A stretch of 20,398 nt of DNA from an uncultured Bacilli bacterium (GTDB lineage: Bacteria; Bacillota_I; Bacilli_A; RF39; UBA660): the NCBI GenBank assembly GCA_944359735.1, contig CALVTA010000009.1:1-20398 (forward strand). The letters run 5' to 3'. The translations under genes and the position numbers were made by a program. Position 1 is the stretch's first letter. Each line of letters begins with the position of its first letter. The notes under the pieces were generated by a model. The model did not search any database, was not told the DNA's origin, and saw only the letters and a program-made list of their open reading frames with translations. Of the stretch, positions 5,904 through 12,796 are shown piece by piece.

Positions 5904-7964
5904 CTAGTTTTCTTTTGATACAGCTTTTTCTTCACTATTTGGATTAAATAAGTCAAAGACAATAGCTTTATTAGAAACATCCAATAATTTTTCAACATAT
6001 TCATTATTCTTACTAATGTAATTTTCATCGATAATTTCATCTTTTAAAAGTTTATATTCACCCTTTTGGCTATTATAGTATATCTTATCTGTTATCCAGT
6101 TTCCATTAGGAAAGGCAACAATATTATCATCTTTAGTTTCAAAAATATCGTGGCCTAGGGCATATTTATTATAAAATCCTAACATATTTCCAATAGTTGG
6201 CATAACATCATACATCCCCATTGCATAATTGACTTCACCTTTAACTTTACCATCTTTTGTCCATATTAATAATGGGACCTTACGATCAAGTTCATAATCA
6301 AAACTATCATATTCATCATATGTAGGATCGTCCTCATCTTTAACATCATCAGTTGCTGGATCATAGTTATTCATTAAGTTATAATCACTTTTAGGAAGTC
6401 TTGCATCATGGTCTCCATACAGAATAACGACAGTATTATCTAAAAGTCCTGCTTCATCCATGCCTTGGAAGAATTCTCCTAAAGCCTCATCTGCATAATG
6501 AACTGATTTAAAATAGTTACCTAGTTTTGTTCCTTCCAAGTATGGTGCTTCTATTTCTTCTGTAGTCCCATCTTCGTTTGTAATAGTTGTTTTCATAGTT
6601 ACAGCGAACTCTCCATACTTATCAGTGTCAGAAAATGGTGTGTGATTTGTTAGTGTAATCAATAAGCCATAGTATTTATCATGATCTTCACTTATCTTTT
6701 TTATCTTTTCTATAGATTGGGAGAAAAATTCTTTGTCTGATAAACCTAATCCTATAACATTATCATCACTAACGTCATAAGTTTCTTTACTATAAAATTT
6801 ATCATATCCTAAAGATTGATGCATAGCACGCCTATTCCAAAAGTCAGCATTATTTGCATGCATACTAAAGGTATAATATCCTTTTTCTTTCATTAAAGAT
6901 GGAGTTGCTATATATGTTCTATCAAAATAACTTACAAAAGCAGTACCATTTTGAGTTGGCATTAAACTTGTATTAAAAGTTAATTCTGTATCACTACTTG
7001 TTCCAACACTTACTTGTGAATAAAAATTATTAAAGTATAAGCCTTCTTTAATTAATTTATTTAAGTTTGGTGTTACTTCTTCTCCATTAAATGTTTTGTT
7101 TATTGCAATATCTTGTAAACTTTCAGCATGAATAACAATGACATTACGGTCTTCAAAAATATTAGTATATTCATTAGTATAATCTTGTTCATTGCTACGA
7201 TTACTATAATATTCATTAAACTCTTTCTTTGCATCATCATATCCAAACATTGCTGATATTTTAGGTTGAAGGCTTGCAATAATATCATTACCTTGGTATA
7301 GATAAATACCAAATCTCATAACTATATATTCTCGGTTCCACTGTTTAACAAATCTACTTATTTCAAGACTAGATAATGATAATATAAATACAGCTAGGAT
7401 GATTACACCGGCTATTATAGTATTTTTAAATTTCTTAATACGTTTTTCTTTGCTATATATTTTGTATTTATCTTTTTTTGATAAATGATGATAATAATAT
7501 ATGAAGAATAATAAAGGTATAATGTAAACTAAATCTTTAATTTGTAAGACATTTTCAACGACAGCATCACCAACTTCACCTATATATTGTGTAAGTGATA
7601 ACATGGACACACTAGCAAATGAAGTATAGAATGTATAATAAGCGGAATTTATAGTACAAATTGCTGTAAAAATTACTGCCCAGATTAACAAGTAAGTATA
7701 CCTTTTTTTTCCTTTAAATAGATAAGAAAAAGAACCAATAAGAGTTACCACAGCAAGATCTGCTATTATAGGCTTTATTGATAAATAGTTTTCTACTGTC
7801 GGCATAGTAAAGAATCTAAGTAAAGTTGAGTTAATAACACAGATTAAAACAAAGACAATAAATAAGCGATTATTCTTAAAATAACTGCTTATTAATTTTT
7901 CTTCTCTAATTCTTTTTATATTTTTTGTTAATTTATCTTTAATTTTAATTATCTTTCTCTTCAT
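5904..7964 (-). CDS. ltaS: LtaS-like phosphoglycerol transferase (sulfatase fold)
   Basis: A predicted lipoteichoic acid synthase-family enzyme that moves glycerol phosphate from phosphatidylglycerol to a growing chain on the outer membrane face. The 686-residue protein has five hydrophobic segments in the first 200 residues (near 33-50, 66-84, 91-113, 146-159 and 182-200), then an extracellular alkaline-phosphatase/sulfatase domain. Visible motifs are HAESLQD (E281, metal ligand), VGTSSDTE (T322, the expected catalytic threonine), FWNRRAMHQSLGYDKFY, TNHTPF (H441) and LYGDHDAR (D518, H519). All active-site positions known from S. aureus LtaS have plausible counterparts. Its strong GTGAGGTAATT ribosome binding site decides ATG 7964. 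It could make a related glycerol-phosphate polymer rather than classical LTA. It sits in the adhesin-sortase operon. Confidence 0.87.
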   Translation of the reverse strand: MKRKIIKIKDKLTKNIKRIREEKLISSYFKNNRLFIVFVLICVINSTLLRFFTMPTVENYLSIKPIIADLAVVTLIGSFSYLFKGKKRYTYLLIWAVIFTAICTINSAYYTFYTSFASVSMLSLTQYIGEVGDAVVENVLQIKDLVYIIPLLFFIYYYHHLSKKDKYKIYSKEKRIKKFKNTIIAGVIILAVFILSLSSLEISRFVKQWNREYIVMRFGIYLYQGNDIIASLQPKISAMFGYDDAKKEFNEYYSNRSNEQDYTNEYTNIFEDRNVIVIHAESLQDIAINKTFNGEEVTPNLNKLIKEGLYFNNFYSQVSVGTSSDTELTFNTSLMPTQNGTAFVSYFDRTYIATPSLMKEKGYYTFSMHANNADFWNRRAMHQSLGYDKFYSKETYDVSDDNVIGLGLSDKEFFSQSIEKIKKISEDHDKYYGLLITLTNHTPFSDTDKYGEFAVTMKTTITNEDGTTEEIEAPYLEGTKLGNYFKSVHYADEALGEFFQGMDEAGLLDNTVVILYGDHDARLPKSDYNLMNNYDPATDDVKDEDDPTYDEYDSFDYELDRKVPLLIWTKDGKVKGEVNYAMGMYDVMPTIGNMLGFYNKYALGHDIFETKDDNIVAFPNGNWITDKIYYNSQKGEYKLLKDEIIDENYISKNNEYVEKLLDVSNKAIVFDLFNPNSEEKAVSKEN

Positions 7965-7995
7965 AATTACCTCACTTCCTAAACATTATAGCATT

Positions 7996-8577
7996 CTATT
8001 GAGTATTTTTCAATTTTTGATGCTTAATATAACAAAAATGATATATTGACTTGTATATTATTAGTATAAGAAAGATAATCTGACTTACTAAGACTAGAAT
8101 AAACATTTCATCATGTTGATAGATATTAGCCGTATTTGTTAAAGATGTGTTATTACTAATAGCAAGTGATATAAAGTTTGTAAACAGGAAAAGATCAGTA
8201 AGAGTTATAGCATATGTAATTATTTTATTTAGTCTTGTTATGTTAGGTTTAAATATTGTGTATATTAAAACAATTAATGTAATAATTACTGTTAGAAAGT
8301 AAAAAATAATGTTAGGAAAATAGAAACATCTCATTAAAGTTTTTATTATTTCACTAAAGACTATTGATATATCTTCTTGAAAATAGAATATTAGTAAAAA
8401 TATAAAAAAGATGATAAGAGCTGTTAAAAATATTTTTACTTTTTTATTATTTCTTTTTTCGTTGTAAACTAAAAATATATAAAGAATAATAAAGATTAAA
8501 AAGATTTCTATTGTTAGAAATGATTGAAATGGTATTTTTAAGAATGTTAATACTTTTTCTACAAGACTTAAATCCAT
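7996..8577 (-). CDS. polytopic membrane protein of unknown function
   Basis: Unrecognised, 193 residues. Hydrophobic segments lie near residues 20-38 (TIEIFLIFIILYIFLVY), 48-66 (IFLTALIIFFIFLLIFYF), 88-108 (IIFYFLTVIITLIVLIYTIF), 119-138 and 159-176 (ILVLVSQIIFLILIIYKSIY), so about five membrane passes joined by short loops. No cysteine, metal or catalytic motif stands out. It starts after AAAGGGG at a good spacing, 21 bases after the sortase gene and 31 bases before the LtaS-like gene. The tight packing suggests it serves the same envelope process. I cannot assign a family. Confidence 0.7.
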   Translation of the reverse strand: MDLSLVEKVLTFLKIPFQSFLTIEIFLIFIILYIFLVYNEKRNNKKVKIFLTALIIFFIFLLIFYFQEDISIVFSEIIKTLMRCFYFPNIIFYFLTVIITLIVLIYTIFKPNITRLNKIITYAITLTDLFLFTNFISLAISNNTSLTNTANIYQHDEMFILVLVSQIIFLILIIYKSIYHFCYIKHQKLKNTQ

Positions 8578-8598
8578 AATTATCCCCTTTCTTCTTTT

Positions 8599-9249
8599 TT
8601 ATATTTCTTCAAAGATATAAATAGTTTGATTATAGTCATCATTATGTGTACAAGTTATAAGTGTAAGCGTTTTTACAGATGGATTACGGTAAATTGCGAC
8701 TGTTCCTGTTTTAGCTTGATTATATATTTTGGTAAGCTGATAGTTATAAGTTACCGCATTATAGCTAACACTAGCTTTATCCCCTATTTGTAATCTGTAA
8801 AGCTTATCAAAAAATGATATATATGCATTACCAGAGTGAGCCATTAAAATAAAGTTGCCTGATGGTACATCAGGATAATCTGCTTCATTTGCAATAGTTA
8901 TATTGTAATTTACATTATTATATTTTGACTCTTTAGAAACAAATCCTCTTTGTAATCTTATTGATGGTATTGATAATTCTCCTATATAGGAGTAATTAGC
9001 TTTTTTATCGTTTTCTTCTTTCACTTCATTATTTTCAGTAATTATCTCTAGATTTTCTGTATTTATATTGTTAATAGTTGTGTTATCTTCATTAATATCT
9101 AATTTAAAAATAGCTAGACGCATTTCTTCAAAAACTTCATTTCTTAGTTTTTTTAGTGGGCTACTAAAAAATATTAGTATTCCTATTATAAGGAAGAAAA
9201 AGCCAACTTTGAAGAGTTGGCTTTTTATGTTTCTATTTTTTCTTTGCAT
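8599..9249 (-). CDS. sortase, probably specific for the upstream VPDTG protein
   Basis: A transpeptidase that would cut the sorting signal of the upstream surface protein and join it to the cell wall. The protein is about 216 residues: one N-terminal membrane anchor (about residues 14-29), an acidic Asn/Glu-rich linker, and a sortase domain with GELSIPSIRL, the catalytic His in FILMAHSGN (H138) and the catalytic Cys in TLTLITCT (C200). There is no second membrane helix, so it is not a pilus-type class C enzyme. The conserved arginine that normally lies 9-13 residues after the Cys is missing: the tail reads THNDDYNQTIYIFEEI. The frame opens at TTG 9270, but ATG 9249 is better. Both starts overlap the end of the adhesin gene, so translation is likely coupled. 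A terminator-like hairpin lies within its first codons. Confidence 0.86.
   Translation of the reverse strand: MQRKNRNIKSQLFKVGFFFLIIGILIFFSSPLKKLRNEVFEEMRLAIFKLDINEDNTTINNINTENLEIITENNEVKEENDKKANYSYIGELSIPSIRLQRGFVSKESKYNNVNYNITIANEADYPDVPSGNFILMAHSGNAYISFFDKLYRLQIGDKASVSYNAVTYNYQLTKIYNQAKTGTVAIYRNPSVKTLTLITCTHNDDYNQTIYIFEEI
9197..9226 (-). terminator. intrinsic terminator inside the 5' end of the sortase gene
   Basis: AAAAAGCCAACT and AGTTGGCTTTTT form a perfect 12-bp stem with a 6-base loop. On the minus strand it is followed by a T-run (GGCTTTTTCTTCC). It starts 7 bases after the adhesin stop codon (9233-9235), where a terminator for that gene would be expected, but it lies within sortase codons of the overlapping downstream gene. 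It probably stops most transcripts after the adhesin and lets some through to the sortase and later genes. Confidence 0.8.
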
Positions 9250-10525
9250 TATTAGGTCTCTTAGCCACAACTATTAAGACAATACCCACTACTATAATTA
9301 GGGTTCCTATACCATATATTAGGAATGAGTTACTACCAGTATCTGGGACATCAATTGTTGGAGCTTTTAAATCTATAGTAGTTGGAGCGGTTGGACTTTC
9401 AATAAGTCCAAGTAAAGCTCTTTGTAATTGTCTTGCTTCATGATTAGGTGGATTAGGGTTATACACATTTGCATCATATAAATTTGCAAAAGATCCTGTG
9501 ATCGTTATGTTAGCTTTAAAACTTTCCTTTTGAACCTCACTAGCAGGTACACGTAATTTAAAACCTTGATCAGCACTAATATTATTGGCACTTATTGGAT
9601 TATTATTTTCATCAAGTATTTCTACAGTACCAACAGAGTTGTTAATTTGGATTGAATAACTTTCGAAAGTACTATTAGTGCTAGTTGGTTTAATTACGCT
9701 AGTCTCTAAATAATCGTTATTTATTGTATAAGTAACTTTAGATGTATCTACATTAATATCTTGACTGCCAAGGTCATCATTATAATTATTTTGATTAGCA
9801 ACAGCACCATCTACTAAGTTAACAACATATTTTCCATAAGTTGTATCTGCTTTTATTGCAGCTTTATCAGCTGCTGATAGATTATTGTAGAAGGCATAGT
9901 CGCCTCTTCCATCATATTTGTTTTCCTCACTAGTTGTAGCAGTAGCTAAATCATATGATGTATAATTTTTAGTATCATCAAAACCGTTTGCTCTATCTAT
10001 ATACCACCAAACAGCTAATTGCGTTAAATAATAATCTTTGGCACCATCACCAGTTATACTATCATTTTGTAATATGTATATCAAACCATTGTAACTTGCG
10101 CTACGGCCAGTATTTTCCAAACTAAATTCCGATTTAACAGAAGAACCTTTTTCATACAGATGTTTAAGAGAAGGATCTTCTTGTGTTGCACCAATCATTC
10201 CTAAGCGATGATCCATACAATAAATATAACTTAGACGTTCGTTACCATCAGTTCCATAAAACTCTCTTGGTAATGTTATATCACTAATCAAACTTTGTTT
10301 TTCTGTAGTCATTCCAGAATAAAAGCTATCTGGTAATTTTTTTAAGAAACCAGCTGAATAGCTTTCTTTTGGATCTATAAATATACTAACTACTAAAAGG
10401 ACAGCAACTAAACAACAAGAGATAACACCTATTTTTTTTATATCATTCATAGCTTTGTCAATCTTATCATTATTTCTTTTGTTCCTAGTCTTCTTGATTT
10501 GTGCTCGTGCACTCATTTTTGCCAT
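9233..10525 (-). CDS. thioester-domain (TQXA) surface adhesin with VPDTG sorting signal
   Basis: A predicted cell-wall-anchored adhesin of 430 residues. A long basic N-terminal region (residues 1-31) leads to a signal or membrane segment (about 33-50). The next domain has YIYCMDH (C103) and LTQLAVWWYIDR (Q169), the two residues that form the internal Cys-Gln thioester of the TQXA/TED family, known in streptococcal surface proteins that bind host surfaces covalently. A beta-rich region follows (about 255-345), then a Pro/Thr-rich stem (ESPTAPTTIDLKAPTIDVP) and a sorting signal: VPDTG (393-397), a hydrophobic segment (402-420) and a basic tail. VPDTG is a variant of LPxTG. The start follows AAGGTG at a 5-base spacing. 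The sortase gene overlaps the 3' end, so this is an enzyme-substrate pair. Confidence 0.92.
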   Translation of the reverse strand: MAKMSARAQIKKTRNKRNNDKIDKAMNDIKKIGVISCCLVAVLLVVSIFIDPKESYSAGFLKKLPDSFYSGMTTEKQSLISDITLPREFYGTDGNERLSYIYCMDHRLGMIGATQEDPSLKHLYEKGSSVKSEFSLENTGRSASYNGLIYILQNDSITGDGAKDYYLTQLAVWWYIDRANGFDDTKNYTSYDLATATTSEENKYDGRGDYAFYNNLSAADKAAIKADTTYGKYVVNLVDGAVANQNNYNDDLGSQDINVDTSKVTYTINNDYLETSVIKPTSTNSTFESYSIQINNSVGTVEILDENNNPISANNISADQGFKLRVPASEVQKESFKANITITGSFANLYDANVYNPNPPNHEARQLQRALLGLIESPTAPTTIDLKAPTIDVPDTGSNSFLIYGIGTLIIVVGIVLIVVAKRPNNAKKK

Positions 10526-10547
10526 ATAATCACCTTACCTTATATAT

Positions 10548-10576
10548 ACTATAACAAATAGATTAAATTTTTTCAA
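10548..10576 (-). promoter_or_regulatory. promoter of the adhesin-sortase-LtaS operon
   Basis: TTGAAA (10571-10576) and TATAGT (10548-10553) are separated by exactly 17 bases, close to the vegetative sigma-A consensus. The -35 box overlaps the stop codon of the upstream phosphorylase gene (10573-10575). Transcription would begin near 10541, a short distance before the strong adhesin ribosome binding site. Confidence 0.75.
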
Positions 10577-11796
10577 GAAATTTCAAATATTCTTTCAAGA
10601 TTAAATTTTTCATTGTCAATGTTTGTATAAAGACTGGCTAAAATATCCCCTTCTTTTATATCATCTCCTATATTCTTTCTAATTATAATACCGGCATTAT
10701 AATCTATCTTATCATCTTTATTTTTACGTCCTGCTCCTAAACTTTGGCTTAACTTAGCTATGTTTAAGGCATTTATAGATTTTAAAGTCCCAGTTTTATT
10801 AGCTTTTATATTATAAACTTTGGCATTTATTGTTAAATTTTCTATATTTCCATGCTGATATTTAACAAATTCTAAAAATTTCTTTAAAGCTTTCCCATTA
10901 TTTAGATTATCTATAACTTCTTTTTTCGCTTCTTCTTCAGTGATTTCTTTGCCTAGTGAGACCATTTTTCCAGCCAGTTCTATAACTAAATTATATAAAG
11001 GTCCTTGTTCTTTACCCTGCAATATTTCTAATGCCTCTAAAACTTCTAGCTTGTTTCCAATATTATGTCCTAACGGAATATCCATATTGGAAATGACTGT
11101 TTTCACTTCTTTTTGATAATAAGATCCTATCTTTATAAGTAAGTTTGAAAGTCGCATAGCATCTTCTTTTGTTTTTATTAAAGCACCATTACCTACTTTT
11201 ATATCTATAACTACTTTATCGGCACCTCCTGCTATTTTTTTACTCATGATACTACTTGCAATTAAAGGTATAGAGTTAGTTGTAGCAGTTACATCACGAA
11301 GAGCATAAATTTTTTTATCTAATGGAGCAAGATCTTCAGTTTGGCTAGTAATTACAATAGAAATATCTTCAGCTTGTTTTTTTATTTCTTCTAAAGTTAA
11401 ATCTACCACAAATCCTGGAATAGATTCCAATTTATCTATAGTACCACCAGTATATCCCAAACCTCTACCACTCATTTTAATTACAGGAACATTGCAACTT
11501 GCTACTAATGGTCCTACTATTAGGGTAGTTTTATCACCTACTCCACCAGTTGAATGTTTGTCTACTTTTATTCCCTTAATAAAACTAAGGTCTAAAGTCT
11601 TTCCACTTTTAATAAAGATATCTGTCAAGGCAAATATTTCGCTATCACTCATGTCATTTATGCAAATGGCCATTAAAAAAGCACTCATCTGATAATCTTT
11701 TACTTCACCTTTTAAATATCCCATAAAAATGGTTTCTAATTCTTCTTTTGTTAATTCATAATTGTTAGCTTTTTTACTAATTATATCTAATATCAT
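10573..11796 (-). CDS. pdp: pyrimidine-nucleoside phosphorylase
   Basis: Splits thymidine, deoxyuridine or uridine with phosphate into the free base and (deoxy)ribose-1-phosphate, for salvage in the cytosol. The family signature is complete: KVDKHSTGGVGDKTTL, IKMSGRGLGYTGGTIDKLES, YALRDVTATTNSIPLIASSI, MSKKIAGGADKVVIDIKVGNG, and the C-terminal LGAGRKNKDDKIDYNAGI domain. Length (407 residues) is slightly below Bacillus Pdp (433), with the C-terminus shortened. Firmicutes enzymes of this group usually accept both uridine and thymidine; substrate choice is not decided by sequence alone. The frame opens at GTG 11805, which overlaps the ribosome binding site GAAGGTG. ATG 11796, six bases after it, is the better start. 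No separate promoter is evident and the gene follows a terminator at 11825-11855, so it may depend on read-through from the XRE gene. Confidence 0.93.
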   Translation of the reverse strand: MILDIISKKANNYELTKEELETIFMGYLKGEVKDYQMSAFLMAICINDMSDSEIFALTDIFIKSGKTLDLSFIKGIKVDKHSTGGVGDKTTLIVGPLVASCNVPVIKMSGRGLGYTGGTIDKLESIPGFVVDLTLEEIKKQAEDISIVITSQTEDLAPLDKKIYALRDVTATTNSIPLIASSIMSKKIAGGADKVVIDIKVGNGALIKTKEDAMRLSNLLIKIGSYYQKEVKTVISNMDIPLGHNIGNKLEVLEALEILQGKEQGPLYNLVIELAGKMVSLGKEITEEEAKKEVIDNLNNGKALKKFLEFVKYQHGNIENLTINAKVYNIKANKTGTLKSINALNIAKLSQSLGAGRKNKDDKIDYNAGIIIRKNIGDDIKEGDILASLYTNIDNEKFNLERIFEIS

Positions 11797-11824
11797 GTTT
11801 TTCACCTTCTATAATGATAATAAT

Positions 11825-11855
11825 AAAAATGACCTCAAATTACAAGGTCATTTTT
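11825..11855 (-). terminator. terminator with the XRE stop codon in its loop
   Basis: AAAAATGACCT and AGGTCATTTTT form an 11-bp stem with a 9-base loop. On the minus strand it is followed by TTTTTATTATTAT. The TAA stop of the XRE gene (11840-11842) lies in the loop, so ribosomes finishing that gene would occupy the upstream arm. It precedes the phosphorylase gene and may attenuate read-through. Confidence 0.75.
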
Positions 11856-12196
11856 TTACTTATTAAGTCAACAGCTTTAAGAGGATCTTCTAAAATGACA
11901 TTATGAACATCTTCTATTTTACGTAATTCTTTTATGAATTTTATTTCTTCAGTTGCCATATCAATGACTTTTTTGTTTCTTCCTTTTGGTTTAACTGGAT
12001 TATCATATCCTAGAAGATAATCAACATCAACATCAAATACTCTTCTCAGTTTTGTTAATGTGTCCAAAGTTGGGGTTCTCGTGCCATTTTCGTAACAACA
12101 AATACTCACTTTTGTAACATTTACACGCTCGCCCAACTCTCGTTGCGTTAAACCGCTGTTTACTCGCAACTCTTTTAAACGTTTACTTAGTAACAT
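11840..12196 (-). CDS. XRE-family transcription regulator
   Basis: A DNA-binding regulator of 118 residues. The first 62 residues form a classic helix-turn-helix of the Cro/C1 type (LKELRVNSGLTQRELGERV, then NVTKVSICCYENGTRTP, LDTLTKLRRVFDVDVDYLLG). The remaining 55 residues are basic and helical (KPKGRNKKVIDMATEEIKFIKELRKI) and probably dimerise; no peptidase or ligand domain is visible. CC in the recognition region is unusual but need not have a redox role. The ribosome binding site AAGGAGAG lies six bases before ATG. It has its own near-consensus promoter and a terminator whose loop contains the stop codon. Its target is not evident; self-regulation at the AT-rich promoter (TTAATAAACAATTAA just upstream of the start) is possible but unproven. 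Confidence 0.88.
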   Translation of the reverse strand: MLLSKRLKELRVNSGLTQRELGERVNVTKVSICCYENGTRTPTLDTLTKLRRVFDVDVDYLLGYDNPVKPKGRNKKVIDMATEEIKFIKELRKIEDVHNVILEDPLKAVDLISKKMTL

Positions 12197-12228
12197 ATTT
12201 GTCTCTCCTTAATTAATTGTTTATTAAA

Positions 12229-12257
12229 ACTATAAATCCTTTTTCTAGCAGTGTCAA
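12229..12257 (-). promoter_or_regulatory. near-consensus promoter of the XRE gene
   Basis: TTGACA (12252-12257) and TATAGT (12229-12234) are separated by 17 bases, the best promoter in the window. It lies in the 101-base gap between the ssb stop and the XRE start, so the XRE gene has its own transcript and need not depend on ssb. Confidence 0.82.
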
Positions 12258-12297
12258 CCGTTATTTTAAAATTATTGACAAATAAGCAAAAAACCAG

Positions 12298-12645
12298 CTA
12301 ATTATCAATATTTTTGACATCTTCTTTTTTCTTGTTTGATAAAAAGGTAATTTTTTCTGCTACTACTTCAAGAAAATACTTTGAACCTTCATCAAATTTG
12401 ATAATATTACTTTGAAGGCGACCTCTAATACCAATGATATCACCTACTTTACAATATTCTTTAGCAATTTTAGCCTTTTCTTCCCAAAGAGTACAGTTAA
12501 TAAAATCAGTTTCATAAATGCCATCCATGTTTTTAAAACTACGTGGTATTGCTAAAGAAATAGTTCCTACTTTCTTACCGTTTTCTGTTTCTTTAATGTC
12601 AATTTCTTTAGTTAAACGACCTACTAAAATCAAACTATTTAACAT
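12298..12645 (-). CDS. ssb: short single-stranded DNA-binding protein (SsbB-like)
   Basis: An OB-fold protein that coats single-stranded DNA. The family pattern is clear: MLNSLILVGRLTKEIDIKET, KVGTISLAIPRSFKN, ETDFINCTLWEEKAKIAKEY and KVGDIIGIRGRLQ. At 115 residues it has only the DNA-binding domain and a short basic/acidic tail (KKKEDVKNIDN). The acidic DDDxPF tip that recruits repair and replication proteins in housekeeping SSB is absent. Bacillus SsbB (YwpH), used during competence, has the same size and also lacks the tip. The housekeeping ssb is normally between rpsF and rpsR and is probably elsewhere. The ribosome binding site AAGGAG lies a good 7 bases before ATG. An inverted repeat (12663-12686) lies upstream. 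Role in transformation is a comparison, not a demonstration. Confidence 0.88.
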   Translation of the reverse strand: MLNSLILVGRLTKEIDIKETENGKKVGTISLAIPRSFKNMDGIYETDFINCTLWEEKAKIAKEYCKVGDIIGIRGRLQSNIIKFDEGSKYFLEVVAEKITFLSNKKKEDVKNIDN

Positions 12646-12662
12646 TTCATTTCTCCTTTCAC

Positions 12663-12686
12663 AATTAAAGTAACATAGCTTTAATT
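12663..12686. promoter_or_regulatory. inverted repeat upstream of ssb
   Basis: AATTAAAG and CTTTAATT, perfect 8-base arms around an 8-base spacer, lie between the suf operon terminator and the ssb ribosome binding site. No T-run follows on the minus strand, so an operator fits better than a terminator. I could not find a convincing -35/-10 pair for ssb here. Confidence 0.3.
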
Positions 12687-12699
12687 TAGTTGCAAAAGA

Positions 12700-12739
12700 A
12701 AGAAACTGTTAATTTATTAACAATTTAATTCAGTTTCTT
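12700..12739 (-). terminator. terminator of the suf operon
   Basis: AAGAAACTG and CAGTTTCTT are perfect 9-base arms enclosing an AT-rich, partly self-pairing loop. On the minus strand they are followed by TCTTTTG. It lies about 57 bases past the sufB stop and before ssb, so it probably ends the suf transcript. Confidence 0.65.
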
Positions 12740-12796
12740 GATTTTTATACTATACTTTTAGTAAATTTAAATTTGTTATTTTTTGAATTTACAAAA

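Noticed and set aside
7100..7312. 70-codon minus-strand frame inside the LtaS-like gene
   Set aside because: Out of frame with strongly conserved sulfatase-domain codons; composition is random.
9068..9277. Plus-strand frame over the sortase start
   Set aside because: Antisense to the sortase gene and its membrane segment; the hydrophobic look comes from the opposite strand.
11492..11692. Plus-strand frame over the phosphorylase gene
   Set aside because: Antisense shadow of a conserved enzyme; no ribosome binding site or known domain.
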